Origin: Cololabis saira
Taxonomy: Eukaryota > Chordata > Actinopteri > Beloniformes > Belonidae
Direction: 5' to 3'
Assembly: GCF_033807715.1 (NCBI RefSeq)
Contig: NC_084601.1
Span: 961,001 to 1,025,000, forward strand
Length of the DNA stretch: 64,000 nt
The position numbers and the translations under genes were made by a program. The notes below the pieces were generated by a model. That model saw only the letters and a list, made by a program, of their open reading frames with translations. It did no database searches and was not told the DNA's origin. Shown piece by piece: positions 1 to 11,201 of the stretch (position 1 is the stretch's first letter; the number at the start of each line of letters is the position of its first letter).

Positions 1-111
1 TCAATGTGTGCTGCGCTTGTTTTCACAGATCAAATATTCACCCCTGGATTTAATCAGATGGGATGTTCAACGATTCCTAAGATTTGTGTCTGGGTGGCCA
101 CAGATCCTTAA

Positions 112-1542
112 AGGGGACCTATTATGAAAAACAAGTTTTTTCTTGCTTTAACATATATAAAGTGGTCTCCCCTCAGCCTGCCAACTCAGAGAAGGAGGAA
201 AGCAACCAAATTCTGCAGGGCCTGTACAGCCGCCCGGATGAGCCGTCCAGTGTGATGTGACTTCTACGAGCCAATAAGATTCTGCTCCCGTCGTTACGTA
301 ACAACGGGAGCAGATTTCCATAGGTCGTCCTCCGCTGCTGAAACCACGCCCACAACTAACTCCACCGGCCGGAGCTTCCACCATTGTTCAGAAGCGGTGA
401 ATCGTGTGGCTGTTTCCACAACGAGGGACAGTAAAAATTAGGTTTTGCATCGACACTTACCCTCATAAAACGATCAGTACCAACAGTACGGACCCGGCAA
501 CTGCACACGAGTCAGCGGTACGTGACGTTAATTTTTTATGTTATTTATATTTGTTTACAAGTATGATCTTTGCATGGGCTAAGTATTTAGCTTAGCTCCG
601 GTGTTACTCCGTGTTACGGAGCTCTATTAGTACCGTAATACATTTTTCTTCTGTTTATGGTTTCAGATCTTCCAAGCACCTGAAGCTGTTCAACGACACC
701 TTCAGAAGACGCACGGTCCTTCCTTGAGCCAGCAATAGTGCATAAATGTTATTTATATACAACTTATGTTATTTTTTTTTTTACAATAACAATAAAGTTG
801 CCATTTGTGAAAATTCAGTGTTGTGATTTCTTTACAGTTAACATGATTCATTTGTCTTGTAACATAAGAAATGAAATGATGAGGAATCGGAGTAAATAAC
901 TGTGGTGTACTTGTTTAGAATTAAACTAAATCTTCCTGTGTGAATTAGTGTGAAGACGAGGTGACCCGTTCCCTCTTCAGGGAACTAAAGGCTGATTTAT
1001 GGTTCCGCGTCACACCAACGCAGAGCCTACGGCGTAGGGTACGCGTCGATTTAACGCAGAACCGTAATTCAGGCTTTAAGATCCGTTTACACCGTGTCAT
1101 AAACGCATGCGAGCGTCCGACTATCGCGTCGAGCTGCGTGACATCGGACGCTCTCTGTCCACACTGAAACCGTTAAACTCGCGGCCAGTTAGGACAGTCC
1201 AATACAAAAAAAATAAAGCAATGGAATTAATTTTGTAGCTGACGCTCGCATCGTATCGGACATGCTTTAATAGTGTATGGAGCCGCTGCTCTTCTGCCAG
1301 AGCGAGGCTTTGTTCCCTCTCCTGCTACACGTCATTCAGGCAGCCAATCAGCGCAGAGCCTCATTATCATAGTCCCGCCCCTCAGAATCCCTCATAGAGA
1401 AGGAGGTTAGAAACGGTAAAACTAGAGACATGGCCCAGAGGCTGAATTTCTGATTTATGTAGAAAAAACACGCTTTCGATTGTTTTTAAGACATTCAAGG
1501 CCTGTTTAAAATATTTAAAATAAATGCCCTAATAGGTCTCCT
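112..1542. mobile_element. Non-autonomous DNA transposon with TTAA target duplication
   Basis: The ends are inverted repeats: the left end reads AGGGGACCTATT and the reverse complement of the right end reads AGGAGACCTATT. Both ends are flanked by TTAA (108-111 and 1543-1546). TTAA duplications are typical of piggyBac and Kolobok transposons; the sequence does not decide between them. No transposase is visible. A short open segment with an AATAAA signal (about 660-800) may be a coding remnant. A small MITE sits inside at 989-1076. Confidence 0.7.
989..1076. mobile_element. Short foldback MITE (AGGCTGATTTATGG family)
   Basis: It starts AGGCTGATTTATGG and ends in the inverted form TAATTCAGGCT, with the central motif CAGAGCCTACGGCGTAGG. 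TAA precedes it (986-988) and TAA follows one base after it (1077-1079), fitting a Harbinger-type 3-bp TWA duplication. A better preserved copy is at 61958-62099, and split or partial copies are near 6370 and at 54901-56475. Confidence 0.65.
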
Positions 1543-1546
1543 TTAA

Positions 1547-3059
1547 CTGACCACGAGGTTCACTAAGTCCAGAACTATAAAAGTATCTCCACTGTGGTTC
1601 ACTAAGATACATTACCTGCTGCTGTAGTGATAAAAAAGCACCAGGATTTTTTTTTTCTTCTCTATGATGAAAAGCCTTAAGAATCTGTAATTCATGTAAC
1701 TGGGAGCCTGCAGAGGACATTTTATTTTGAAATTTGAGTGGAGTCTTTCCGTTCTGCGTTTGACCGCCGGGTTGAACTCCACGCAACTAGAAAAGGCTTC
1801 AGGTGAAAATAGACATGTTTAACTGAGCTTAACCGTGGTTGGAGTTACAGTCTTTGTTTTGTTTTGTAATTAAATTTTTTACAGAAATAGAGTCGAAAAC
1901 ACATTTGACAAAGAATTATTTTTATTCCCCTCTGGACTACAGTTTGTTGAGAAACCTCAGAGGAACGGTAACGTAAGATCTGAGGACATTAAGATTTGTT
2001 TTACACCTGAATGGACTTTGTGATGACGACTCGTGATGAATCTTTCAGAGTCACATCAGTCTTACTTTTTATTTATCTTCTCCGAATCTCATTTTTCTCT
2101 CTTTTGAAATAACTGCATTTCCTCTTTTGTCATCTTCTGATGTGATCCTCATCATTTTCATTTCAGCTTCACTCATGATTGTCCTTTACTTCTTTTTATC
2201 CTCTTTAGTCAACCTTTCTTCCTTTTTCTCTCTCTTTCCTTCTCTTCTTCCTCTCCCTCTCTTTGTATAATGCAGTTAATTGACATTCAGCTTGTGTTCC
2301 ACATAAATTGAATGTCTCTGTCCATTACACAAAGTGTCAAGCAGCGACTTGACGAGGCGACAACCCAATTACAGCTCGTAGACGAGCCATGACGCGTCTG
2401 CCTGTCTGCCTCTTTATTTACGCTTTCAAATTTTCACACAATGATCCTCATTCAGTTTTAATTCAAATAGAATAAAACAACAAAAAAAACAGAGAAATGA
2501 GGAGTGGAGGTAATAAAGAAGAGGAGGTAAAAGGAGGGGTCAAGTGGAAAGTCATGCAACTGTTGACAGTGATGCAACAAAGCCAAACTGTTTACAGCTG
2601 CTCAACCACAACTGCAGGACAGAGACACCTGCTTCTTGGCAGATCAGGTAATCATAACTTATCAGCAGGGTACGCAGTACTCAAGCCTTCTTCAAGTTAT
2701 TATTCAGTTGTTAAATTCAGATTTTTCTTGCAGGGTTTTGACTACAATGCATCAAACACTGTTGATGATGAGCTCTTGTGCCTTTCTTAAATCACAGTCT
2801 TTTTAGGCAGAACCAAAGAAACAAAATGCATCAGGTTAGCATCCCAGGAGTCTCGGGAACTGAGACATGCTAATGGACATCTGATGTTCGGATGTCATGA
2901 GTGCTCAGAACTCAGAGTGATCAGAACACAGAGATGAGACACCAGAAAGGTTTACCGATACATTCTCAACAATGACAGTCATACATATCTGAGCCAGAAT
3001 CAGATCTGGAGTAAGAAAGTCATCCCTGGCAGGAACCCCAACAGCACAGATACCACATC
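1547..3059. other. Intergenic, no gene seen
   Basis: AT-rich DNA with a pyrimidine-rich stretch around 2200-2260. Short open frames here (for example 1529-1786 minus and 2497-2790 plus) resemble nothing recognisable. From about 2,820 the composition changes towards the L1 5' region. Confidence 0.5.
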
Positions 3060-3349
3060 AAAACATCTGTTTAAGATGGCTGTAAACAGATGTTTACGGA
3101 GAGTTGCTGAGTTCTCGGAGAGTTGCTGAGTTCTCGCGAGATGTGGTAGGAGCACGAGGTGCACAGAGACAACAGCAGCATTCAATGTCGAGCTGAAAAA
3201 TATACTTTTGGTTATCAAACAAATAGTAATTGTACAGTAAGCGAAAATTTATTCAACAGAGAGGTTACATAGGTATAAATAATCTGGATCAGAAAGAAAC
3301 CATAGAGTCCCTGCAGGAGTATATGGAAGAAAATTACAATCCAATTGTC

Positions 3350-3757
3350 ATGGGGAAAAAAGACGCAGCTACCCCGAACGCCTCATCGTCAAAAAGATCC
3401 CGGGACGAAAAATCACCTGGAGCCATATCCCCCCCAGGTAACACCACTACAGACACCCTGCTGTCCATCGACGTCCGGCTAAGTGGCTTTGAGAACCGTC
3501 TGTCCCTCCTGGAGGTCTTGCACAGGGAGATACAAGCGCTGCAGACCTCCCTGGAATACAGCCAACGGCAGGTGGAATCGCTCGCGGCTGAAAACCGGGA
3601 TTTAAAGGAGTCGGTAAAAACTCTGACGGACGGGATGAGCCAGCTTAAATGGAGAATAAGACCATGAAAGAGGCAAATTTAGACCTTCAATCAAGAAGCA
3701 TGCGGGACAATTTAGTATTCTCTGGGATCCCCGAAAAACCTGATGAAGATCCTGAAG
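3350..3757 (+). pseudogene. L1 ORF1 protein, 5' part (coiled coil and start of RRM-like domain)
   Basis: The proposed start is the ATG at 3350 (MGKKDAATPNASSS), after which a serine- and proline-rich leader passes into a heptad-rich coiled coil (LSIDVRLSGFENRLSLLEVL onward, about residues 40-100). A one-base deletion near 3,650 shifts the frame, which resumes as NKTMKEANLDLQSRSMRDN and LVFSGIPE, the start of the RRM-like domain of L1 ORF1 (Transposase_22 family). The frame is then interrupted by the hAT at 3758 and continues at 4781. ORF1 proteins bind LINE RNA as trimers and act as chaperones in the retrotransposition particle. The frameshift and insertion make this copy inactive. Confidence 0.85.
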
Positions 3758-4780
3758 CAGGGGTTAATTTGTGCCGGATCCTGCCGGAACAAGATCCGGC
3801 ACCTCTCGATTTTGGCCTCCCTGCGTTCCGGGACTTATTTGGGCAGATCCGGCACCTCTCGTATATATAAAACAATAATAATATAAAAACGTTTTTTTTT
3901 TTTATTTATAAAAAATAATAATATGCATAAATTCATTTACAGAACAAATCCCAAGCATTTCATGTTGTTTATAAAGATGTAACGTAATTTGAAAGAGTCG
4001 GAGATTTGTTGATGCAATGAAAAGATGGGCCAGCAAACCACGCCCCCGACCAAAAAAACTTTGGAAATTTGCTGGATCTGGGGAGCAAGCAGCGAGCAAC
4101 GCAAACATGTCAAAAAGACAGCTGAATTTACTGTCTTTTTTCAAAAAGAAGGAAGAGTTGCATGATTCTTCAAAACGAATCAGAAAAGCAACAAGCGGCG
4201 ATGAGGGCAGCTGCAGCACAATCAATGTGCTCCTTGCGCCGCGGAGCACATACACATGAATGGATTTGTGTCGGTTGCTGTGGATTATGTTCTCACTACA
4301 AATAAAAAAACGGGCTGAAGCCCCCCATAATTTGATCTCAGCCCCCCAAAATTAAGAGGACATTTTTCCCTTTCCAACGATACCAATATTGTGTTTGTAC
4401 AATTTAAAACGGCGTTATTTTGGAGTTGATGCAGCCGCATCTCTGCCTGCCGTCACTGCACTGTGCAGCAATGTCCCGCCCACAGCACCATCTGATTGGT
4501 TACACACAGAGACAGGCACGGGAAACAGCCAATCAGCGGTGAAGGCTGTGCACGCGCTGTGCTCACACAAACAGAGGGGAGAATAAGTTTATTCGGGGAG
4601 AGAAGCTCCGGAGAGGATATGTTTCCAAGGTAAGTTAAGGCAGCAGACACCCTATTATTGTTATTCTAGCTTTCCAAAGTGCACCAGATTGATGCATTTA
4701 AATGCATTATGCTCAAAAAATTTCACGGGGGGGTACCCCCTCGATGTTCCGGGACCTCTTCATGTACAAATTAAGCACTG
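3758..4780. mobile_element. hAT-type element inserted in L1 ORF1
   Basis: The ends are CAGGGGTTAATTTGT on the left and, as reverse complement, CAGTGCTTAATTTGT on the right. They are flanked by a perfect 8-bp duplication TCCTGAAG at 3750-3757 and 4781-4788. Removing the element rejoins the ORF1 reading frame (DEDPE followed by VTVQDF). The left arm contains repeated GATCCGGCACCTCTCG motifs. The interior holds a short open frame (4107-4259) resembling the start of a hAT transposase, so this is probably an internally deleted derivative. Confidence 0.85.
4107..4259 (+). pseudogene. hAT transposase N-terminal remnant
   Basis: The open frame from the ATG at 4107 begins MSKRQLNLLSFFKKKEE and runs 50 codons to TGA. 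A lysine-rich start followed by a short Leu-Phe-Phe-Lys motif is the usual opening of zinc-finger MYM-type/TTF-type hAT transposases. No zinc finger or catalytic core follows, which fits an internal deletion. The family assignment rests only on this short motif. Confidence 0.45.
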
Positions 4781-5156
4781 TCCTGAAGTAACTGTTCAGG
4801 ATTTCATCCGCAACCACCTGAAGCTTCCGGAAGACATGGCGAATTCCATCACGTTTCACCGCGTCCATCGCCTTGGAGGAAGAAGATCGGAAGCCCAGAG
4901 ACCCAGGCCCATTGTGGCCAAGTTTGAACATTTTAAGCAAAAAGAGCAGGTTCGGAGACGGGGGCCACAGCTACGCGGATTGCCGTTCTCCGTGAACGAC
5001 CAGTTCCCCCGGGAGATCCTGGACCGTCGCCGAGTCCTCTTCCCGGTCCGGAGGAGGCTCATTTCGGAGGGAGCTCGGGCTGTCATCACCGTCGACAAGC
5101 TGTTCGTGAACGGAGAACTGTACCAGAACCCCAACATCACGCCGTGGCTCTTCTGA
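4781..5156 (+). pseudogene. L1 ORF1 protein, 3' part (RRM-like and C-terminal domains)
   Basis: Continuation of ORF1 after the hAT. The frame opens inside the target duplication as PEVTVQDFIRNHLKLP, then ITFHRVHRLGGRR and RPRPIVAKFEHFKQKEQV, which is the conserved RRM to C-terminal-domain transition of L1 ORF1. It runs through a basic segment (DRRRVLFPVRRRL) and a putative C-terminal domain to VNGELYQNPNITPWLF and TGA at 5154-5156. Conserved residues of the C-terminal RNA-binding domain (the R-x-RP-IV-KF core) are present. With the piece at 3350-3757 it makes an ORF1 of roughly 260 residues, a normal size for fish L1. Confidence 0.85.
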
Positions 5157-5205
5157 AAGATGAGTACAAATTTGCCTTTTTTTCCTTTCTCTTTCTCTCT
5201 CACTA

Positions 5206-5590
5206 AATTCAATTCAATTCAATTCAATTTTATTTATATAGCGTCTAATACAACAGATGTTGTCTCTAGACGCTTTCCAGAGATCCAGAACATGAACATA
5301 AACATAAACATAAACATAAACATAAACCCCCGAGCAATTATTATATAAACAATGGCAGGTAAAAACTCCCTTAGTGGGAGAAAAGCCTTAAGCCAAACAG
5401 TGGCAAGGAAAAACTCCCCTTTAGGAGGGAAGAAACCTTGAGCAGGACCAGGCTCATAAGGGGGGACCCTCCTGCCGAAGGCCAGACTGGGGGAGTCAGG
5501 GACGTCGACAGCACACAGCAGGCAGGTGGAAGCAGCAGCGGGATGACCAGAGGTGGGGGGGGGGCGTCAGCAGCACACAACAGTCATGTG
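5206..5590 (-). mobile_element. L2-clade LINE, 3'-end fragment
   Basis: This is the same sequence as the 3' end of the L2 at 37333-40616: a (ATTCA)n tail, then a segment reading TTTATTTATATAGCGTCT on the plus strand, a CATAAA hexamer run (5293-5326) and the conserved AAAACTCCC / GAAACCTTGAGCAGG block. The tail faces left, so the LINE lies on the minus strand and is 5'-truncated near 5590. It separates L1 ORF1 from ORF2. Confidence 0.8.
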
Positions 5591-5679
5591 TTGATTAGAT
5601 TAGACTAAATGGTGATTAGATTAGATATAGCTTTATAAACATTTGGTAATTAGATTAGAGATAGCTTCATAAACACTTG
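5591..5679. repeat. Short tandem repeat (GATTAGATTAGATA units) split by a Harbinger element
   Basis: Degenerate units of roughly 45 bp (TGATTAGATTAGATATAGCT followed by a TATAAACATT-like half) repeat at 5594-5679 and resume at 7096-7140 beyond the Harbinger element. The array existed before that insertion. Confidence 0.6.
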
Positions 5680-7095
5680 GGGCCCGATTTACTAAAGGTT
5701 TGCGTGTGTTAAAACCTGTGCAAACTTGACAGCACCCGCAAACCAAAGTGCCAGCTGATCTACTAACAGCGTGCAAAGAGGATTGCGTCTCTGAAATGCG
5801 CTAAATTGCACATGCAATTCAGTTAGTACTTTTGCCCTGATGAATAATCAATATGGGGCGTAACCGCCAGAGAGCGCTAAATACTGGGAGGGGAAGATGC
5901 AAATTGCTCCATTTACCACGCGCAATGAGATTTACCAAGCCTGAAAGTAATTGCGCGTATTGTGATTGCGTCTGTATTTAATACGTTTGAAAGGAAGGTG
6001 CTAATCTGCTGCTGCTGTTATTGTGGCAAGGAGGCGACATCCAAAATCAAAGAATACGCAGAGAGTCTTTATTCTGCTGCATGCTATTTTAAAAATGGTT
6101 GCACAAGTTTTATTAAAGGCCACTTTTTCTTTAGTTCTCCGCCTTATATCTTGCCACCTTCTCTTATTGTGCCCCCCTCCACTCGCCCACAAGCAGGCCA
6201 AGCCTTTGTGCCAAAACTTTGTATTTTATTGATTACTTATCTTATTGAACGTGAAATCATCCTTCGTAAATTACATTTAATTAAAACCCGTGCTTATTAA
6301 TCACAAAACACAGGTTAAACATCATGACCAAATCCGCTCCGACCCGCTGTGTCAGGATCAGCGCAGACTGCAGCTTCGCCTGAATTATGGTTCTGCGTTA
6401 AATCGACGGCCATATGATGGTCCCGTCTGTCACACATTTACTGTCAGTGTTTGCTATATAATATATAATATTTGCAATATACTGTGGACATCTGAATAAA
6501 AACTTAACTCATAAATAGATTGAATCAAAGCGCTCTCCAGCTCTGTGTCTGATGTCTTTTTCTCCTCAGATCATGCCGAGCACCGCCGGGTCACGCAAAC
6601 CCGACCAATTAAATATTAAAATCAAATTCAGTCCTGTGGCCCGTTTTTCTATTTCGTATTTTTGATCTGTGCCTAAAATTGAAATATGAAAAACCAGACG
6701 TTTTTCCGTTTTTTGTGTTACCAACTGCATTTATTCTATCGCAGGTTTTCTCCGATATTGCGTTTCTTTTGGTAATGTTTAAATTTCTTTGCTGTAGTTC
6801 ATGAATGTGTTTATTTGGCTCTTCCACTAATATCTCTAACTCCAACTCGTCAAATTTCATTTTGCGCTTGTGACTTGTGACTGTGCTTTCCATCCACTCT
6901 CCATGGCGCAGATCTGCGCTCGCAAACATTAAGACACGCAACACCTCATTTAAATACTGCTGTTTGCACCTGTTATCAATTGCGCACGCAATCTTAGTTG
7001 ATCACCTGCAAACCACACGCAAACAGCACGTGCAAACTTTTTCAGTGCACACGCAATTTAGTACTCTTTATTTAGGATCTTAGTAAATCGGGCCC
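5680..7095. mobile_element. PIF/Harbinger-type element with Myb/SANT remnant
   Basis: Inverted ends GGGCCCGATTTACTAA (left) and TTAGTAAATCGGGCCC (right) are flanked by a 3-bp duplication TTG at 5677-5679 and 7096-7098, and the surrounding tandem repeat continues across it. The interior contains a minus-strand SANT-like remnant (6609-6944). A plus-strand segment near 6,020-6,080 reading RRRHPKSKNTQRVF resembles the basic start of Harbinger transposases; the catalytic core is missing. A partial copy of the AGGCTGATTTATGG MITE lies near 6,370. Confidence 0.75.
6609..6944 (-). pseudogene. Harbinger Myb/SANT-like DNA-binding protein, N-terminal remnant
   Basis: The minus-strand frame contains KRKMKFDELELEILVEEPN followed by KHIHELQQRNLNITKRNAI, CDRINAVGN and TKNGKT. 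This matches the layout of the Myb/SANT-like accessory proteins encoded by Harbinger transposons: an acidic helix with an E-L-E-x-L-V-x-E motif, a basic helix, then a hydrophobic third helix. In the family this protein works with the DDE transposase to bind DNA and enter the nucleus. The expected tryptophan of the third helix is not seen, and the frame degenerates after about residue 80. Confidence 0.6.
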
Positions 7096-7472
7096 TTGGT
7101 GATTAGATCAGATAAAGTTTCATAAACATTTTCGGCACATATTAAGGTATTTATAATTTTTGATCTGCCATGCTCAATGAGTTACAGTCACACATTGGTG
7201 ATCGTTTCTTTTTTTTCTTTTCTCTTCCCCCTCTTCTCTATCTTTTTTTCTGTTTTCTTTTTTCTTTTAATTATGATTAGAATTATTTCCCTCCCCCTCA
7301 CCCCACCTCAATTGTCACACTCCTTTTTTCCTCTTTCCCTCAATGTCTCACTCTGCTGCACTTTCCGGTTGGTTAATTGGTACAAACATACATTTAGATT
7401 AACATGGCACACACACATCTAACTCCTGCAACATTACCATTTACATATAATGTTATTTTCAGTGATTGGATT

Positions 7473-10400
7473 ATGGATACATTAAAGTTTGTCACCTGGA
7501 ACGTAAACGGAGCCGGGAACACATCAAAGAGATTAAAACTTCTTAATCAGATACAAACTCTGCAGGCAGACATTGTTTTACTACAAGAAACACACTTAGT
7601 TAAAGCTTCAGCAGATACATTGGTCACGCCACAATATCCGCATGTTTTCTCAGCCTGTTACAACTCCAGACAAAGAGGGGTAGCCATTCTTATTCATAAA
7701 AGAATACATTTCACTGTAAAGGACACACACATTGACTCAGAGGGTAGATATTTAATTTTAGTCTTGCAAATTCAAAGCTTGAATTTATGTATTTCTAATG
7801 TATATGGTCCAAATGTTGATGACTCTTCGTTTTTTCACTCTTTTTTCACCTCACTTTCTGCTCACCTAGACAACACAGTCATCATCGGAGGAGACCTCAA
7901 CATGGTTCTGGACCCTGGAGTGGACAGGCTCAGTAATGCAGGCGGACACAGGAGTTGGCAGTCAGCAAGTATTGTTAAGCAATACATGAATGATCTGGGT
8001 CTTTGCGATACATGGCGCTCTTTACACCCAACCCTTAGGAACTACACTTTTTTCTCAGCCGTTCATCGCTCATATTCTAGGTTAGATTATTTTCTAGTCA
8101 GTAGCTCTCTGATGAGAGATATCTCAGAATCACAAATACACCCAATCAATATTAGCGATCACGCACCTGTTTCTTTCACTCTGGGGAAGAGGGGGAGCGT
8201 ATCATCCTCCAAAGTTTGGAGATTTAATACATCATTGCTCAAAGACCCCGACTTTACTAACTTTTTTAAGAAAGAATGGGATATTTTTTTGCAAAATAAC
8301 GACCAGCCGGAAATATCAGCGAGCGTTCTATGGGAAGCAGGGAAAGCAGTAATGCGAGGCAAAATAATTTCCTTTTCCTCAAATAAGAAAAAACACAACT
8401 TAAAAACAAAAGAATTAGAAGGTGAAATAAAGACGCTAGACCTCTGCAGATGAACGTATCCTTAACAAAATAAGGAAAACTAAAATAGAATTAAATAAAA
8501 TAATTGACGCAAAAACGCAGTTTCTAGTACAAAGGCTTCGCCTGGAAAACTTTGCACATGCTAACAGATCGGGAAAATATTTAGCCAATCAATTAAAAAT
8601 AAACAAAGAAAAAACAACCATAACATCTATTAAGGACCAGTCAGGGGAAGTTACACATGATCCCTGTTTAATAAATTCAGTCTTTAGAGACTTTTACTAT
8701 AAATTATACTCGTCACAAATTGAACCATCTGATCAATCCATTAATGAGTTTCTTGGAGAAATTAACCTGCCAAAGTTACATCAGGAACAGGTTACGAATT
8801 TAGACTCACCGCTCTCAATAGGAGAACTCCATGAAGCTCTTCAACATATGCCCAAAAATAAAGCTCCGGGCCCAGATGGTTTCCCAGCTGAATTTTATAA
8901 GGAATTCTGGAGCATATTAGCACCAACATTTTATAAAATGATTCTAAATATTAGGGAGAATAAAAGCTTACCCTTAAATATGAACTCTGCTAATATTAGT
9001 CTTTCATTAAAACCGGACAAAGATCCCTTGCTCCCATCGAGCTACCGCCCAATTTCATTGATAAATGTAGACCTTAAAATAATTAGCAAGGCCCTTACTG
9101 AACGTCTGAAAAGAGTCACCCCTTCTATTATACATCCGGATCAAACAGGCTTCATTAAAGGTAGACATTCGTCTACTAATATTCGCAGATAATTAAATAT
9201 TATAGACTATTCCAGTATCAATAAACAGGAAACTACTATTATATCCTTAGATGCGGAAAAAGCATTTGATAAGGTAAATTGAAAGTTTCTATTGGCAACC
9301 TTACATAAATTTGGATTTGGTGAATCTTTCATTGACTGGATAAAAATATTATACAGCTCTCCCAAGGCACGTGTAAGGACAAATGATCAAATCTCTACAA
9401 GTTTTAACTTGCAAGACAGGGTTGCCCTCTATCTCCCTCATTATTTGCAATATTTATCGAACCTTTAGCAGCAGCTATTAGACAAAATCAAAATATTAAA
9501 GGTATACAATGCAAAATAGTAGAGCACAAAATAAGTCTTTATGCGGATGACGTACTCCTCTTCCTCCAGAATTCACCATCTTCACTATCACAGACAATCG
9601 CACTTATAGAGGGATTTTCATCTCTGTCAGATTATTCTATTAATTGGTCTAAATTCACTGTTTTGTGTGTTAACTGCAATTTTAGGAATATAACCAATAC
9701 TCAATTACAATCAGGGAACATTAGATATTTAGGCATAAACATCTCCCCTAGGCTGTCAGAGTTAATAAAATTAAATTATGTTCAGCTTATAAAGAAAATA
9801 GAAGATGATCTTTCTAGATGGAGCTCTCTCCCCATTTCACTCATGGGTAGAATAGCCACCATTAAAATGATGGTTTTACCAAAAGTCAATTATTTTTTCT
9901 CAATGATACCATGCAAACCCCCTCTTTCCTGGTTTAAATCGTTGGACTCAGGTGTTTCAAAATTTATGTGGAAAAATAAAACTCCACGTATTAGTTAAAA
10001 GACATTGCAAAAATCTAAAGAATATGGAGGTTTAGAGCTACCTAATTTTCAGTATTACTTCCTTGCTAATAAATTACAGTATATTGTAAAATGGTCAAAA
10101 GATCATCCTTTAGATAGTCAATGGCTGGACTCAGAGCAAGTGTTTTGCAACGAACTAGAAATCTCAGAGTTACCATTCATTAGTCAAAGTATCAAACGTC
10201 ATCAATGTTTCAAAAGCATTAATATTAGCACAACTTTATCAGCTTGGTGGGAATTTCTTAAAGTAGCTAAAATTTCACCTTTTCCATGTGATCGTACTCC
10301 CATATGGAACAACCCAGACATCGTGAAAAATGATAAAAAGATGGTTAATTTCGTTCAATAGAGAGATCAAGGAATACGGTACTTACAGCACGTAATTGTA

Positions 10401-11201
10401 GGAGGACAGTTTGTACCTTTCAATACACTTATTGTTCAATACGGAGTTAGCAGGAATACATTTTTAGAGTATCAACAACTTAAGGCCATAATAAATAAAA
10501 CATACAAAATTAGTCAATTAAACTTACAACTTCCCGCTAAGATAACAGATTTATTGAATCTAAGCACTTTAAAGTTGTTATCAAAACTCTACAGGTTAAT
10601 ATCTAAACTGGACGATTCAGTCTCTCTTCCGATTTCCAAGTGGGAGGCGGATCTCTCTCTTAATACCGACCAGTTTTCTTGGTCACAAATATGCTTAAAT
10701 ACGTTTACTATGACTAAAAACCCAAACTTACAACTTATACAGTACAAAGTTCTTCGTAGAATACATTATACTGGACAAAGGATGTTCCAGATGGGCTTTG
10801 TCACCTCTAATATCTGTTCACAGTGCACAGAGAACACTCCTGATAATTATATGCATGCTTTATGGCTCTGCACACCGGTACAGAGGTTCTGGAAGGAGAT
10901 TTGTGAGGATTTATCCACATGGATCAACTACAGAATCCCAGTGTGCCCCACAGTATGTATATTAGGTCACCTGGGAGACATTGAAATAGAACCTAATTGG
11001 ACACACCGGGTTCTCACTGCCTTATGTATCGCAAAGAAAACCATTCTAGTAAATTGGAAACAAAAATCCAGTTTATGTATCAACCATTTTAGGAATCTTT
11101 TAACAGACCATATTAGTAGTGAGATAATGTCTGCCTCCACCGAACAACATTCGGCTGAATTGCACTCTCTGTGGTCCCCGATTATTGGCTTCGTTACCTA
11201 G
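7473..11201 (+). pseudogene. L1 ORF2: AP endonuclease, reverse transcriptase, C-terminal zinc knuckle
   Basis: From the ATG at 7473 the frame begins MDTLKFVTWNVNGAG, the APE-type endonuclease start, followed by LLQETHL, IIGGDLNMVLDPG, SRLDYFLV and ISDHAPVSF, so all endonuclease motifs are present. The RT domain follows: [66 protein letters not shown] and the catalytic [11 protein letters not shown] (near 9,540). The C-terminal CSQC...HALWLC knuckle is intact near 10,820-10,870. Damage includes a stop at 8451, a frame change before 8848, stops near 9190, 9282, 9996 and 10359, and a one-base loss near 9,420. Length (about 1,240 codons) is normal for L1. The enzyme nicks target DNA and primes reverse transcription of the LINE RNA. 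Confidence 0.93.

Noticed and set aside
112..1542. Assignment of the TTAA element to Harbinger
   Set aside because: A 3-bp TWA duplication does not fit both sides, whereas TTAA fits exactly with symmetric ends.
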